The notes under the pieces were generated by a model. That model had not been told where the DNA came from and made no database searches. It saw nothing but the letters and a program-made list of their open reading frames with translations. Source: Nonomuraea soli (GTDB lineage Bacteria > Actinomycetota > Actinomycetes > Streptosporangiales > Streptosporangiaceae). From it: a stretch of DNA of 64,000 nucleotides. Below are positions 42,592 through 50,712 of this stretch, piece after piece. A program made the position numbers and the translations under genes. Where the stretch lies: assembly GCF_013761175.1 (NCBI RefSeq), contig NZ_JACDUR010000010.1, positions 290,809 to 354,808 on the forward strand. Direction: 5' to 3'. Within the stretch, counting starts at the first letter, position 1. The number at the start of each line of letters is the position of its first letter.

Positions 42592-43061
42592 GACGTCGCT
42601 CCCACGTTCTGGGCGCCTCGCTTCACCGCCCGGACGATGTTGCAATAACCCGTGCACCGGCAGAGGTTGCCTTCCAGGCCTTCCCTGATGGCTTCCTCGG
42701 ACGGATCGGGGTCGGTCCTCAGCAGGTCGATGGAGGCCATGACCATGCCGGGGGTGCAGTAGCCGCACTGCAGCGCGTGTTCCTCGTGGAAGGCCTGCTG
42801 CATCGGGTGCATCGACCCGTTCGTGGCCAGGCCCTCGATGGTGACCACGTCGCTGCCGTCGGCCTGGACCGCCAGGACCGAGCAGCTCTTCACGCTCTTG
42901 CCGTCGAGCAGGACCGTGCAGGCGCCGCAGTTGCTGGTGTCGCAGCCGATGGGGGTGCCGGTCTTGCCCAGGTGGTCTCGTAGGAGGTGGACGAGCAGGA
43001 GGCGCGGTTCGACGTCCTGCTCGTACTTGATTCCGTCAACGGTGACGGCGATTCGGGGCAT
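42588..43061 (-). CDS. Molybdenum hydroxylase 2Fe-2S subunit (CoxS family)
   Basis: A 157-residue subunit with two [2Fe-2S] centres. The N-terminal ferredoxin-type cluster uses GCDTSNCGACTV plus a later Cys in KSCSV; the C-terminal cluster uses QCGYCTPGM and CRCTGYCNI. All eight cysteines are present. It carries electrons from the Mo site to FAD. It is the first gene of the small-large-medium operon; ATG 43061 follows an AGGGGAGG binding site. Confidence 0.93.
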   Translation of the reverse strand: MPRIAVTVDGIKYEQDVEPRLLLVHLLRDHLGKTGTPIGCDTSNCGACTVLLDGKSVKSCSVLAVQADGSDVVTIEGLATNGSMHPMQQAFHEEHALQCGYCTPGMVMASIDLLRTDPDPSEEAIREGLEGNLCRCTGYCNIVRAVKRGAQNVGATS

Positions 43062-43137
43062 ACGTCCTCCCCTGAAGGGATAAGGCGGATAAATGCCAAC
43101 GTACGCCCGTGTTTTTCCCGGTCAAGGGTTTGCTTGG

Positions 43138-43332
43138 TCAGCGCCCTCCGCGGATGAGCCGGGCGATCACCGAGATCACTCCCGCGATCGCCAGCCCGCC
43201 CACCGTGAGCGAGGCCAGCAGCACCCAGTCGGTCAGCGCCCCCGTCAGGAGCAGGATGCCCACGACCAGGAAGAGCAGGCCGCTCAGCAGCGCCATCCAG
43301 TCGGTCCTGTGGAGGTTGCCCTTACGCTGCAC
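43138..43332 (-). CDS. Small two-helix membrane protein
   Basis: A 64-residue protein with a basic N-terminus (MQRKGNLHRTDW), two hydrophobic helices (about 13-31 and 36-57) and the tail IARLIRGGR. The GTG start at 43332 lies inside the end of the PspC gene (11-base overlap), which indicates coupled translation and supports it being real. Its function is unknown; it may assist the PspC envelope-stress protein. Confidence 0.65.
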   Translation of the reverse strand: MQRKGNLHRTDWMALLSGLLFLVVGILLLTGALTDWVLLASLTVGGLAIAGVISVIARLIRGGR

Positions 43333-44872
43333 GGCGCACCTCCATGTCGCCGACGCCGCCCTTGATGCGGAGCACGATCGTCGCGGGCTCGCCGCTGCCG
43401 GGCTCCACCTCGGGCTCCAGTGTCTCGTTGATCTCCAGGCCGGTGCCGCCGTTCACCTGGTGATCGATCTTGATGTCGCCGACCCGGTTCGTCGCGTGCA
43501 CCTCGACCCTCGCCGTCGGCGGGACGATCACCGTCAGCTCGCCGACCGAGATGGAGGCGTTGAACGTCGTCGTGGAGCCCGCTCGCAGGGGGAGCTCGGT
43601 CAGGTCGAGCGTGCCCTCGCCGATGCCCACGGAGTACGTCTGCGGCACGTCCTGCATGCTCCTCGGAGTCCACACCGCGTCGGTGATCTTCTTGGGCAGG
43701 CCGCTGAACATCAGGCCCACCGCAGCCCCCAGGGCGATGACCGTGCCCAGGGCCACCAGGCCGGCGCCACGGCCCCACCAGGTCGCCACCAGCAGGCCTG
43801 CGCCGATGGTGACCAGCATCGCGCCGCTGACGACGACCAGGCTCGGCGATCCGGTTCCCGACGGGGACGTCTGGACGGCCACGACGATCACTCCAATGAT
43901 CAGGGCCAGCAGGGTGGTGAGGACGCCGATGACCGACTTGGCTCGCTTGGGGCGTCGCTCGGGTGCCTGCGGGGCGAAGTTTCTCGGGTCGTAGTAGCCC
44001 GGGCGCCTGGTGGGATCCAGAGGCTGGTAGGGGCCGTGGGGGGCGAAGGGCTCGCCGTACGACAACCGCGGGGTGGCCGTCTGGGAGGTGGGCGGGGCGT
44101 CCGCAGTGGGGAAGGTCGCCGTAGGACCGTCCACCCGCGTGTCGTCCACCCGCATGTCGTCCACCCGCGTGTCATCCACCCGCGTGTCGTCCACCCGCGT
44201 GTCGTGCGCCGGCGTGCTGTGCGGCGGCTCGTGCGGGCGCACGTCCTCGCTGAGCGCCTCCACGTGCTCCTCGGCGGTGCTCCACCTGGGGGGCGCGGCG
44301 GGCGCGGGTGGCGGTACGGCGAAGTCCGGTTCGTCACGGGCGGCCTGCTTCGCCGTTCCTCCTCCGAACAACGGAACCTCGTCGAAGGCGGGCGCGGGGG
44401 CGGAGGGCACATGAGCAGGAGCGTTGCGCGGCCGTCGCCGGTTGAGGCGCTCGGGCATCGACCGGGCCAGCCCCAGCAGGTCCACCCCGTTCGAGTGCGC
44501 GGCCAGCAGGCCCACGGCCAGCAGGATCGCCACCACCAGGGTCCCCGTGCCGAACGCCACGGTCGCCAGGTTGACCATCAGTCCGAAGCCCAGCACCGCC
44601 GTCAGCAGCGCGAGCACGGTGTCGCCGGTGAAGTCGCGGCGCGTCCACTGCTCGACGTATCCGGGGCCGCCCGTCGGCGCCCTCATCAGCAGGAACGCCG
44701 CGAGATACAGGTAGACCCCGACTCCCGATCCCAGGAGCAGGATCGCGAAGCCCGCGCGGAAGACGATGGGGTCGATGCCGGTGTACCTGCCCAGCCCGGC
44801 GCAGACTCCGGTGAGGATGCGGCCTTCGCTGCTGCGGCCGAGCGGCCTGGGCGGGGTGGGTACCTCAGTCAT
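43322..44872 (-). CDS. PspC-domain membrane protein with repetitive linker
   Basis: A 516-residue protein. Residues ~8-65 are a PspC domain (SSEGRILTGVCAGLGRYTGIDP then a hydrophobic helix). Two more helices follow (about 80-130), then a Pro/Ala/Asp-rich cytoplasmic linker including the repeat DTRVD (five copies, encoded by 44129-44203), then more helices (about 305-400) and a C-terminal beta domain like LiaF/DUF2154 (LDLTELPLRAG, SVGELTVIVPPTARVEV). PspC proteins sense envelope stress. ATG 44872 is divergent from a PspC-kinase gene, so the two probably form one signalling unit. Confidence 0.8.
   Translation of the reverse strand: MTEVPTPPRPLGRSSEGRILTGVCAGLGRYTGIDPIVFRAGFAILLLGSGVGVYLYLAAFLLMRAPTGGPGYVEQWTRRDFTGDTVLALLTAVLGFGLMVNLATVAFGTGTLVVAILLAVGLLAAHSNGVDLLGLARSMPERLNRRRPRNAPAHVPSAPAPAFDEVPLFGGGTAKQAARDEPDFAVPPPAPAAPPRWSTAEEHVEALSEDVRPHEPPHSTPAHDTRVDDTRVDDTRVDDMRVDDTRVDGPTATFPTADAPPTSQTATPRLSYGEPFAPHGPYQPLDPTRRPGYYDPRNFAPQAPERRPKRAKSVIGVLTTLLALIIGVIVVAVQTSPSGTGSPSLVVVSGAMLVTIGAGLLVATWWGRGAGLVALGTVIALGAAVGLMFSGLPKKITDAVWTPRSMQDVPQTYSVGIGEGTLDLTELPLRAGSTTTFNASISVGELTVIVPPTARVEVHATNRVGDIKIDHQVNGGTGLEINETLEPEVEPGSGEPATIVLRIKGGVGDMEVRRAA
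44129..44203 (-). repeat. Five-copy 15-base tandem repeat within the PspC gene
   Basis: The unit GTCCACCCGCGTGTC is repeated five times in tandem with two single-base changes (one A for G in the second copy, one A for G in the fourth), and a degenerate sixth copy follows. The unit length is a multiple of three and encodes D-T-R-V-D repeats on the minus strand. Copy number may vary between strains without breaking the frame. Confidence 0.9.
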
Positions 44873-44909
44873 AGGTCCTATCGTGGCCTGAGCTGCCCGC
44901 GGCCGCATC

Positions 44910-44971
44910 GGGGACCACCCTGAGGCAACCCCGACGATCGCGGGCCAGGGCAGGTCAGGGGACATCCCTGA
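44910..44971. promoter_or_regulatory. Repeated operator-like motif GGGGACnnCCCTGA
   Basis: Two copies, GGGGACCACCCTGA at 44910-44923 and GGGGACATCCCTGA at 44958-44971, are in direct orientation 48 bases apart. The second lies in the dyad TCAGGG-N5-CCCTGA (44955-44971). Both are in the 161-base divergent region between the PspC gene and the PspC-kinase gene. They are good candidates for binding by the LuxR-type response regulator of this locus; a role in autoregulation is inferred. Confidence 0.6.
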
Positions 44972-45033
44972 TGTGGACGGCGAGGCAGACATGTGACGAT
45001 GCTCAGGCACGTACTAACGTCGAAGGGGCATCC

Positions 45034-46257
45034 GTGCTAAAAGGATCTGTTCGGCGTGAAGAGGTGAGTGTCGTCGACAGCGAGCAGAAGGCGCCCGAAC
45101 CCTTCCGCCGCATGACGCGGCCCATGGAGGGCCGGCTGGTGGGCGGCGTGGCCGGAGGCCTGGCCAGGCAGCTGAAGCTGGACCCGGTCGTGATCCGGCT
45201 GGCCTTCCTGCTGCTGGGCGCCGTCGAGGGCGTCGGCGTGGTGGTCTACGCGGTGCTGTGGATGATCACACCGCGCGAGCCGCACGAGGGAGCCCCTCCC
45301 TCACGCGACTGGAGCCAGCTGGCCGCCTTCACCGCCATCGGCATCGCCCTGTTCGCGTTCGGCTGGCTGACCGGCGCCTCGCGGGGCGGCGTCGCCATGC
45401 TGCCCTTCGCGGTGGGCGGCATCGGCGCGCTGATCCTGTGGCAGCAGGCCGATCCCGACCGGCGCACCAGCTGGGTCAGCGGCGCCACCAAGGGCATGCG
45501 CAAGAACCGCGTCCGCACCCTTCTCGGCGTGCTGCTGGTGGTCGGCGGCGCGATCGGCTTCCTCCTCACGCAGGGCGCCCTGGAGGCCGCCCGCTCCGGG
45601 CTCATCTTCACCGTGGTCGTCGTCGGCGGCCTGGTGGTCATCGCCCTGCCGTGGCTCGCAGGCCTGTGGAAGGAACTCCAGCTGGAGCGCCGCGAGCGCA
45701 TCCGCCAGGAGGAGAAGGCGGAGATCGCCGCGATGGTGCACGACTCGGTGCTGCACACCCTCACCCTCATCCAGCGTGTGGCGCACGACCCGCGCGAGGT
45801 CACCAGGCTCGCCCGCTCCCAGGAACGCGAGCTGCGCAACTGGCTCTACCAGCCCGCCCAGGACGCCGACACGACGTTCGCGGCAGCCGTACGGCGGATC
45901 GCCGCCGAGGAGGAGGACGCGCACGGCATCCCCGTGGAGATCGTCTGTGTCGGCGACATCGCCCTGGACCAGCGGCTCGACGGCATGCTCAAGGCGTTCC
46001 GCCAGGCGATGGTCAACGCGGGCAAGTATTCGGACTCGCCGGTGATCTCCGTGTACGCCGAGGTGGAGGGCCAGGAGGTCTTCATCTCGGTCAAGGACCG
46101 GGGCAAGGGCTTCGACATGGAGGCCGTCCCGGTGGACAGGATGGGGATCAGGGAGTCCATCATCGGCAGAATGGAACGGCACGGCGGCACGGCCAAGGTG
46201 CGCACCGAGCCCGGGGAGGGCACCGAAGTGATGCTGACCATGAAGGTGGAGACATGA
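45034..46257 (+). CDS. PspC-domain sensor histidine kinase
   Basis: A 407-residue membrane kinase. An N-terminal PspC domain (MEGRLVGGVAGGLARQLKLDP and a helix) is followed by three to four more helices up to about residue 215. The HisKA_3-like H-box is AAMVHDSVLHTLTLIQRV, with the phosphorylated His. The HATPase region has a degenerate N box (VNAGKYS), then KDRGKGFD and GIRESIIGRMERHGG. GTG 45034 is preferred because GAAGGGG lies five bases upstream. It is coupled to the response regulator by an ATGA overlap. It should sense envelope stress and phosphorylate that regulator. Confidence 0.88.
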   Translation: MLKGSVRREEVSVVDSEQKAPEPFRRMTRPMEGRLVGGVAGGLARQLKLDPVVIRLAFLLLGAVEGVGVVVYAVLWMITPREPHEGAPPSRDWSQLAAFTAIGIALFAFGWLTGASRGGVAMLPFAVGGIGALILWQQADPDRRTSWVSGATKGMRKNRVRTLLGVLLVVGGAIGFLLTQGALEAARSGLIFTVVVVGGLVVIALPWLAGLWKELQLERRERIRQEEKAEIAAMVHDSVLHTLTLIQRVAHDPREVTRLARSQERELRNWLYQPAQDADTTFAAAVRRIAAEEEDAHGIPVEIVCVGDIALDQRLDGMLKAFRQAMVNAGKYSDSPVISVYAEVEGQEVFISVKDRGKGFDMEAVPVDRMGIRESIIGRMERHGGTAKVRTEPGEGTEVMLTMKVET

Positions 46258-46886
46258 TTCGCGTTCTGATCGTCGACGACCACCGGCTGTTCCGCTCGGG
46301 CGTGCGGGCCGAGCTGGGTGACTCCATCCACGTCGTGGGCGAGGCCGAGGACGTGGAGTCGGCGGTCAAGGCCATCGCCGAGCTCACTCCTGACGTGGTG
46401 CTGCTCGACGTGCACATGCCCGGCGGCGGCGGGCAGGAGGTGCTGCGGCGTGTCCTGGGCTCCGGCGGGCAGGTGCGGTTCCTGGCGTTGTCGGTGTCCG
46501 ACGCGGCCGAGGACGTCATCGGGGTGATCAGGGGCGGGGCCCGCGGGTACGTCACGAAGAACATCAGCGGGCGTGAGCTCACCGACGCCATCCGGCGGGT
46601 GGCCGAGGGCGACGCGGTGTTCTCGCCGAGGCTGGCCGGGTTCGTGCTCGACGCCTTCGCCTCCACGGAGGCCCCGCCGATCGATCCCGAGCTCGACTCG
46701 CTGACGCAGCGGGAGCGGGAGGTGCTGCGGCTGATCGCGCGGGGTTACGCCTACAAGGAGATCGCCAAGGAGCTGTTCATCTCGGTGAAGACGGTGGAGA
46801 CGCACGTGTCGAGCGTGCTGCGCAAACTGCAGCTGTCGAACCGCCACGAGCTGTCGCGATGGGCGACGGCGCGCAGGCTCGTCTGA
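46254..46886 (+). CDS. LuxR/NarL-family response regulator
   Basis: A 210-residue two-component regulator. The receiver domain has the acidic pocket VLIVDDHRLFRSG, the phospho-acceptor Asp in VVLLDVHMPGGGG (about residue 53), and Lys in GYVTKNIS. The C-terminal LuxR helix-turn-helix is LTQREREVLRLIARGYAYKEI followed by SVKTVETHVSSVLRKL. The start overlaps the kinase stop (ATGA). Probable targets are the two divergent promoters at 44873-45033. Confidence 0.94.
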   Translation: MIRVLIVDDHRLFRSGVRAELGDSIHVVGEAEDVESAVKAIAELTPDVVLLDVHMPGGGGQEVLRRVLGSGGQVRFLALSVSDAAEDVIGVIRGGARGYVTKNISGRELTDAIRRVAEGDAVFSPRLAGFVLDAFASTEAPPIDPELDSLTQREREVLRLIARGYAYKEIAKELFISVKTVETHVSSVLRKLQLSNRHELSRWATARRLV

Positions 46887-46931
46887 CGCCGTGGGGTAGG
46901 CAGAGCCGCGATCGCGTGGCACATTCCGGAT

Positions 46932-48398
46932 ATGGGCAGGGATGTGCCAGTCGTCGTGTTCAGTCGGGAAGACCGTCGTCAATATCGGGAAAAAGTGCGG
47001 AGCTGCCTGGACGTTTTCGCGCGCATGCTCCGCGAGTCCAGATTCGAGTTCGACCGCCCCCAGGCCGGCCTGGAGATCGAGCTGAACATCACCGACGAGC
47101 GCGGTGAGGCCGCCATGCGCAACGCCGAGGTGCTCGAGGCGATCGCGCAGCCCGACTGGGCCACCGAGCTGGGCCAGTTCAACGTCGAGATCAACGTCGA
47201 GCCGCAGAGCCTGGCCGGTGAGGGCGCGCTGCAGCTGGAGAACGACGTGCGGGCGCGGCTCAACCACGCCGAGGAACGAGCCCGGTCGGTGGGCGGGCAT
47301 CTGGCGCTGATCGGGATCCTCCCGACGATCAGGGAGAGCGACCTCATCGAGGGCAACCTGTCGGCGAATCCGCGTTACGCGCTGCTCAACGAGCAGATCT
47401 TCGCGGCGCGGGGCGAGGATCTGCACCTCCAGATCGAGGGCGTCGAGCGCCTCGACACCTATGCCGACAGCGTGGCGCCCGAGGCGGCCTGCACGAGTGT
47501 CCAGCTGCATCTGCAGGTGAGCCCCGAGGAGTTCGCCGCGCACTGGAACGCCGCCCAGGTGATCGCCGGTCCGCAGGTGGCACTGGCGGCCAACGCGCCG
47601 TACCTGTTCGGCAAGGAGTTGCATCGCGAGACCAGGATCGACCTGTTCGCCCAGGCGACGGACACGCGGCCGAAGGAACTGAAGGAGCAGGGCGTACGGC
47701 CCCGCGTCTGGTTCGGGGAACGGTGGATCACCAGCGTCTTCGACCTGTTCGAGGAGAACGTGCGCTATTTTCCGGCGCTGCTGCCGCTGTGCGAGGACAC
47801 CGATCCGCGTGCCGTACTGGAAAGCGGCCGGATCCCGGCGCTCGACGAGCTGACCCTGCACAACGGGACCATCTACCGCTGGAACCGCCCGGTCTACGCG
47901 GTCGTGGACGGCACGCCGCACCTGCGGGTGGAGAACCGGGTGCTGCCCGCGGGCCCGTCGGTGCTCGACATCGCGGCCAACGCCGCCTTCTACTACGGCC
48001 TGATGCGCACGGTGCCGTTCCTGGAGCGCCCGCTCTGGAGCCAGATGTCGTTCGCGACCGCAGAGGAGAACCTGTGGAGCGCGGCCAGGAACGGCATCGA
48101 CGCGCGGCTGTACTGGCCGGGCATGGGTGAGGTCCCGGTCACCGAACTGATCCTGCGCAGGCTGCTCCCGATGGCCTATCAGGGACTGGAGAAGTGGGGT
48201 GTGGACGACGCGGTGGCGGGCAGGCTGCTGGGTGTCATCGAGGCGCGCTGTCTCACGCACCGGACGGGAGCGACGTGGCAGGTCGAGCGAGTGAACGCGG
48301 AGAAGGGCGTCGACCGGCACGAAGCATTGCGCCGGATGACGCTCGACTACATCGACCGCATGCACACCAACGAGCCCGTGCATGCCTGGCAGGTCTGA
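46932..48398 (+). CDS. Glutamate-cysteine ligase family enzyme (GCS2)
   Basis: A 488-residue protein of the GCS2/YbdK-like carboxylate-amine ligase group. Family features are GLEIELNITDERGEAAMRN (metal-binding Glu residues), the acceptor region GQFNVEINVEPQSL, SVQLHLQVSPEEFAAHWNAAQ and VENRVLPAGPSVLDIAANAAFYYGL. Such enzymes couple glutamate to an amine with ATP. Actinomycetes use mycothiol rather than glutathione, so true gamma-glutamylcysteine synthesis is not assured. ATG 46932 follows the response regulator by 45 bases. Its 3' end overlaps the zinc peptidase frame. Confidence 0.8.
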   Translation: MGRDVPVVVFSREDRRQYREKVRSCLDVFARMLRESRFEFDRPQAGLEIELNITDERGEAAMRNAEVLEAIAQPDWATELGQFNVEINVEPQSLAGEGALQLENDVRARLNHAEERARSVGGHLALIGILPTIRESDLIEGNLSANPRYALLNEQIFAARGEDLHLQIEGVERLDTYADSVAPEAACTSVQLHLQVSPEEFAAHWNAAQVIAGPQVALAANAPYLFGKELHRETRIDLFAQATDTRPKELKEQGVRPRVWFGERWITSVFDLFEENVRYFPALLPLCEDTDPRAVLESGRIPALDELTLHNGTIYRWNRPVYAVVDGTPHLRVENRVLPAGPSVLDIAANAAFYYGLMRTVPFLERPLWSQMSFATAEENLWSAARNGIDARLYWPGMGEVPVTELILRRLLPMAYQGLEKWGVDDAVAGRLLGVIEARCLTHRTGATWQVERVNAEKGVDRHEALRRMTLDYIDRMHTNEPVHAWQV

Positions 48399-49018
48399 TC
48401 GCGATCCTGCTGGTGGCGGCGTGCGGGGTGGTGCGCGCGCCGTCGCGCAACGCCCAGCAGGAAGACAACTTCGACGACGACGTACGTTCCTCGCGCGCGC
48501 TGGCGGAGGAGTTCTGGCGGCAGCAGTTCGAGGCCTCCGGCGGGACCTACCGGCCCATCCGGGATTTCATCCCCTATGTGGGTGACGCGGGTCCTTCGTG
48601 CGGCGGACAGCCGTCCGTGCCCAACAACGCCTTCTACTGCCCCGACGGGCACTTCGTCGCCTACGACCAGGCGTGGCTGGAGGCGTTGTGGTCCGAGATG
48701 GGCGACGGCTCCACGTGGCTGATCATCCCCCACGAGATCGGCCACGCCGTCCAGGCGCAGCTCGAGACCCGCTTCCAGTACAGCATCCAGATCGAGCTGC
48801 AGGCCGACTGCTACGCGGGCGCCACACTGGCGGCGCTGGTCAAATCGAGAGCCGTGTCCGCGCAGGAGGGCGACGAGGAGGAACTCCTGCTCAACCTCGC
48901 CGCCGCGGGCGATCCCACGGAAGACTGGTTCAACCCGCAGGCCCACGGCACTGCCGAGCAACGCCAGCAGTCCTTCGCGCAGGGATATCGCGGCGGAGTA
49001 GGGGCGTGTCAACCCTGA
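48275..49018 (+). CDS. Neutral zinc metallopeptidase (YpfJ-like), probable lipoprotein, start uncertain
   Basis: The C-terminal ~195 residues are a clear Zn_peptidase domain: WRQQFEASGGTYRP, CGGQPSVPNNAFYCPDGHFVAYD, the HExxH site in IPHEIGHAVQAQ, and IELQADCYAGA with the third ligand. Upstream is a hydrophobic stretch LAGLIAILLVAAC whose Cys (codon 48422) fits a lipobox. No ATG, GTG or TTG sits close before that stretch; the nearest in frame is GTG 48275, giving a ~45-residue lead and a 124-base overlap with the ligase gene. A non-standard start or a frameshift from the ligase is possible. It acts outside the membrane. Confidence 0.72.
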   Translation: MAGRASERGEGRRPARSIAPDDARLHRPHAHQRARACLAGLIAILLVAACGVVRAPSRNAQQEDNFDDDVRSSRALAEEFWRQQFEASGGTYRPIRDFIPYVGDAGPSCGGQPSVPNNAFYCPDGHFVAYDQAWLEALWSEMGDGSTWLIIPHEIGHAVQAQLETRFQYSIQIELQADCYAGATLAALVKSRAVSAQEGDEEELLLNLAAAGDPTEDWFNPQAHGTAEQRQQSFAQGYRGGVGACQP

Positions 49019-49058
49019 GGGGGATGCACGCGGACCCCCGCGGCTCTAGCGTGGAGCC

Positions 49059-49319
49059 ATGGGTATCGCCGACGAGGCCGGCTGGCTTCGCAAGGGCGCT
49101 TGCCGGTCAAGCGATCCTGAGCTGTTCTTCCCGCTCGCGCCTTCCCGCGTCCAGGAGACGCAGGCCAAGGCGGTCTGCGCGGATTGCCAGGTGCTCGCCC
49201 AGTGCCGCGACTACGCCCTGCGGGCGGGGGAGTCCGAGGGCATCTGGGGCGGGATGACCCCCGAGGAACGCCGCCGGGCGCGTTTCCCCGCCGGGTGGCG
49301 CACTCCCGCGACGACGTAA
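49059..49319 (+). CDS. WhiB-family [4Fe-4S] regulator
   Basis: An 86-residue Wbl protein. The four cluster-binding cysteines are Cys15, Cys40, Cys43 and Cys49 (C-x2-C-x5-C), followed by the G-[IV]-W-G-G turn at residues 61-65 and a basic tail TPEERRRARF that binds DNA or sigma factor. Wbl proteins are specific to Actinobacteria. I cannot assign it to WhiA-E/WblA-E subclasses. It is monocistronic or leads into the CPBP gene ten bases downstream. Confidence 0.93.
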   Translation: MGIADEAGWLRKGACRSSDPELFFPLAPSRVQETQAKAVCADCQVLAQCRDYALRAGESEGIWGGMTPEERRRARFPAGWRTPATT

Positions 49320-49328
49320 CCTGCAAAG

Positions 49329-50024
49329 GTGCTGGGCAGATCCCTCGCCGTGCTCACCGCGGCCAACGTCCTGAACAACCGCGTCGCCCAACGCTGGGCG
49401 CCGCTGACCTCCGCGGTCGCGACCGGCGCCCTGGTGGCCATGGCCCGCAGGAGCGGGCTGTCGTGGCAGGAGATGGGCTTCGAGCACGGCAGGCGCGGCG
49501 CGGTGGCGGGCGGCACGCTCGCCTTCGCGGTGGCCGCCGTCTACACCGCCGGGATCTCGATTCCGCGCACCCGGGAGCTGTTCCGCGACGAGCGCGCCCT
49601 GTCGTTGTCGCGCTCGCGCGCCTTCGAGGAGGCGCTGCTCCAGGTGCCCGTGGGCACGGTGCTGCTGGAGGAGGTCGGCTTCCGCGGCGCGCTGTACGGC
49701 ATGCTGCGCCGTACCCATGGCACGGCCGCCGCGACGGCGGTGTCGTCGGGGCTGTTCGGACTCTGGCACATCCTGCCCGCCATCGACATGGCCAGGGCCA
49801 ATCCCGCGCTCGGCGCGCTGACGGCCGGCGAGGAGGGCCCGGGCCGCGCCGACGTCGCCCGCGTCGTGGCGGGCAGCGTCGTCTCCACCGCGGCGGCCGG
49901 GGTGTTCTTCTGCGAGCTGCGACGCAGGGGCGGACTGCTGACGCCGTCGCTGCTGCACGTGGCGACTAACTCGCTGGGATACCTGTTCGCCCGAATCGCT
50001 CCCGGCAGACGAGCTCGATCGTGA
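49329..50024 (+). CDS. CPBP-family intramembrane metalloprotease (CAAX/Abi-like)
   Basis: A 231-residue membrane protein with about five to six helices. The Abi/CPBP motifs are VLLEEVGFRGALYG (E-E-x3-R), FGLWHILPA with a metal-binding His, and LLHVATNSLGY with the second His/Asn. Family members cleave prenylated peptides, bacteriocins or anti-sigma factors. GTG 49329 starts the frame. Its last 59 bases overlap the convergent FetB-type permease gene. Confidence 0.84.
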   Translation: MLGRSLAVLTAANVLNNRVAQRWAPLTSAVATGALVAMARRSGLSWQEMGFEHGRRGAVAGGTLAFAVAAVYTAGISIPRTRELFRDERALSLSRSRAFEEALLQVPVGTVLLEEVGFRGALYGMLRRTHGTAAATAVSSGLFGLWHILPAIDMARANPALGALTAGEEGPGRADVARVVAGSVVSTAAAGVFFCELRRRGGLLTPSLLHVATNSLGYLFARIAPGRRARS

Positions 50025-50703
50025 CCTTGGCCGCGATCGCCTCGGCGGCCAGCAGCGCGACCAGCACGACGAGCTGGACGATGCCCGCCTGAAGCGGGCT
50101 CGCCCCGCCCAGGAGCATGCCCACGAAGGCGCCGGGCAGCGTGACCAGGCCGACGGTCCTGGTCTGGTCGAGTGCGGGGAGCAGGGCCTGGGCCGCCTTG
50201 GGCGCGCAGATCTCCCTGCGGGCCTCTGCGGGCGGCAGGCCGAGCGAGAGCGCCGCCTCCACCTCGCCGTTCCGCGCACGCAGCTCGTCCATGGCGTTGC
50301 GCCCGGCCATCGCGGTGGCGGTCAGGCAGCCGCCGAGCAGGATGCCGGCGATCGGGATGAGCACCATGCCCTGGAGCGGGGCGGCGCCGGTGCCGAACAG
50401 CAGGAGCAGAGGCGGGAGCGCTCCTGCGGCCATCGGGACGGCGGCGGGCCATGGACGGCTCTTGGAGACGCGTCTTCCGGCTGTCCACGCCGCTACGCCG
50501 TACATCACCAGCAGGACGGCGCTCACCCACGGGGTGCGCACGAGCGCGGTGATGACCAGGGAGATCGCGGCGAGCTGCGCGGCGGCCCTGGCCGACGCGG
50601 TCAGTACGGCACGCGCGTGGCCGAGCGCGGCCGCCGCGACGGCGGCCAGGACGACCAGCGCGACCGTGACGACGGCCAGCAGGGGGGTGGGGTCGAGCAG
50701 CAC
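49966..50703 (-). CDS. ABC transporter permease, UPF0014/FetB family
   Basis: A 245-residue permease with six to seven helices. Conserved FetB parts include GRNAMDELRARNGEVEAALSLG and RTVGLVTLPGAFVGMLLGGASP with QLVVLVALLAAE. FetB works with an ATPase (FetA) in iron export or metal homeostasis; no ATPase is found beside it in the window. The GTG start at 50703 is nine bases before the PIG-L gene stop, so it may be co-transcribed with that gene. It is convergent with the CPBP gene, overlapping by 59 bases. Confidence 0.82.
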   Translation of the reverse strand: MLLDPTPLLAVVTVALVVLAAVAAAALGHARAVLTASARAAAQLAAISLVITALVRTPWVSAVLLVMYGVAAWTAGRRVSKSRPWPAAVPMAAGALPPLLLLFGTGAAPLQGMVLIPIAGILLGGCLTATAMAGRNAMDELRARNGEVEAALSLGLPPAEARREICAPKAAQALLPALDQTRTVGLVTLPGAFVGMLLGGASPLQAGIVQLVVLVALLAAEAIAAKVTIELVCRERFGRTGIPAS

Positions 50704-50712
50704 GTTCGTGCG

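Noticed and set aside
40210..43061. Annotation as aerobic CO dehydrogenase coxSLM
   Set aside because: The large subunit has the form II loop AYRGAGR instead of the Cu-binding form I loop, so I give only the broader family.
44129..44203. Regular short repeats as a CRISPR array
   Set aside because: The units are contiguous with no spacers and encode an in-frame peptide repeat inside a real gene.
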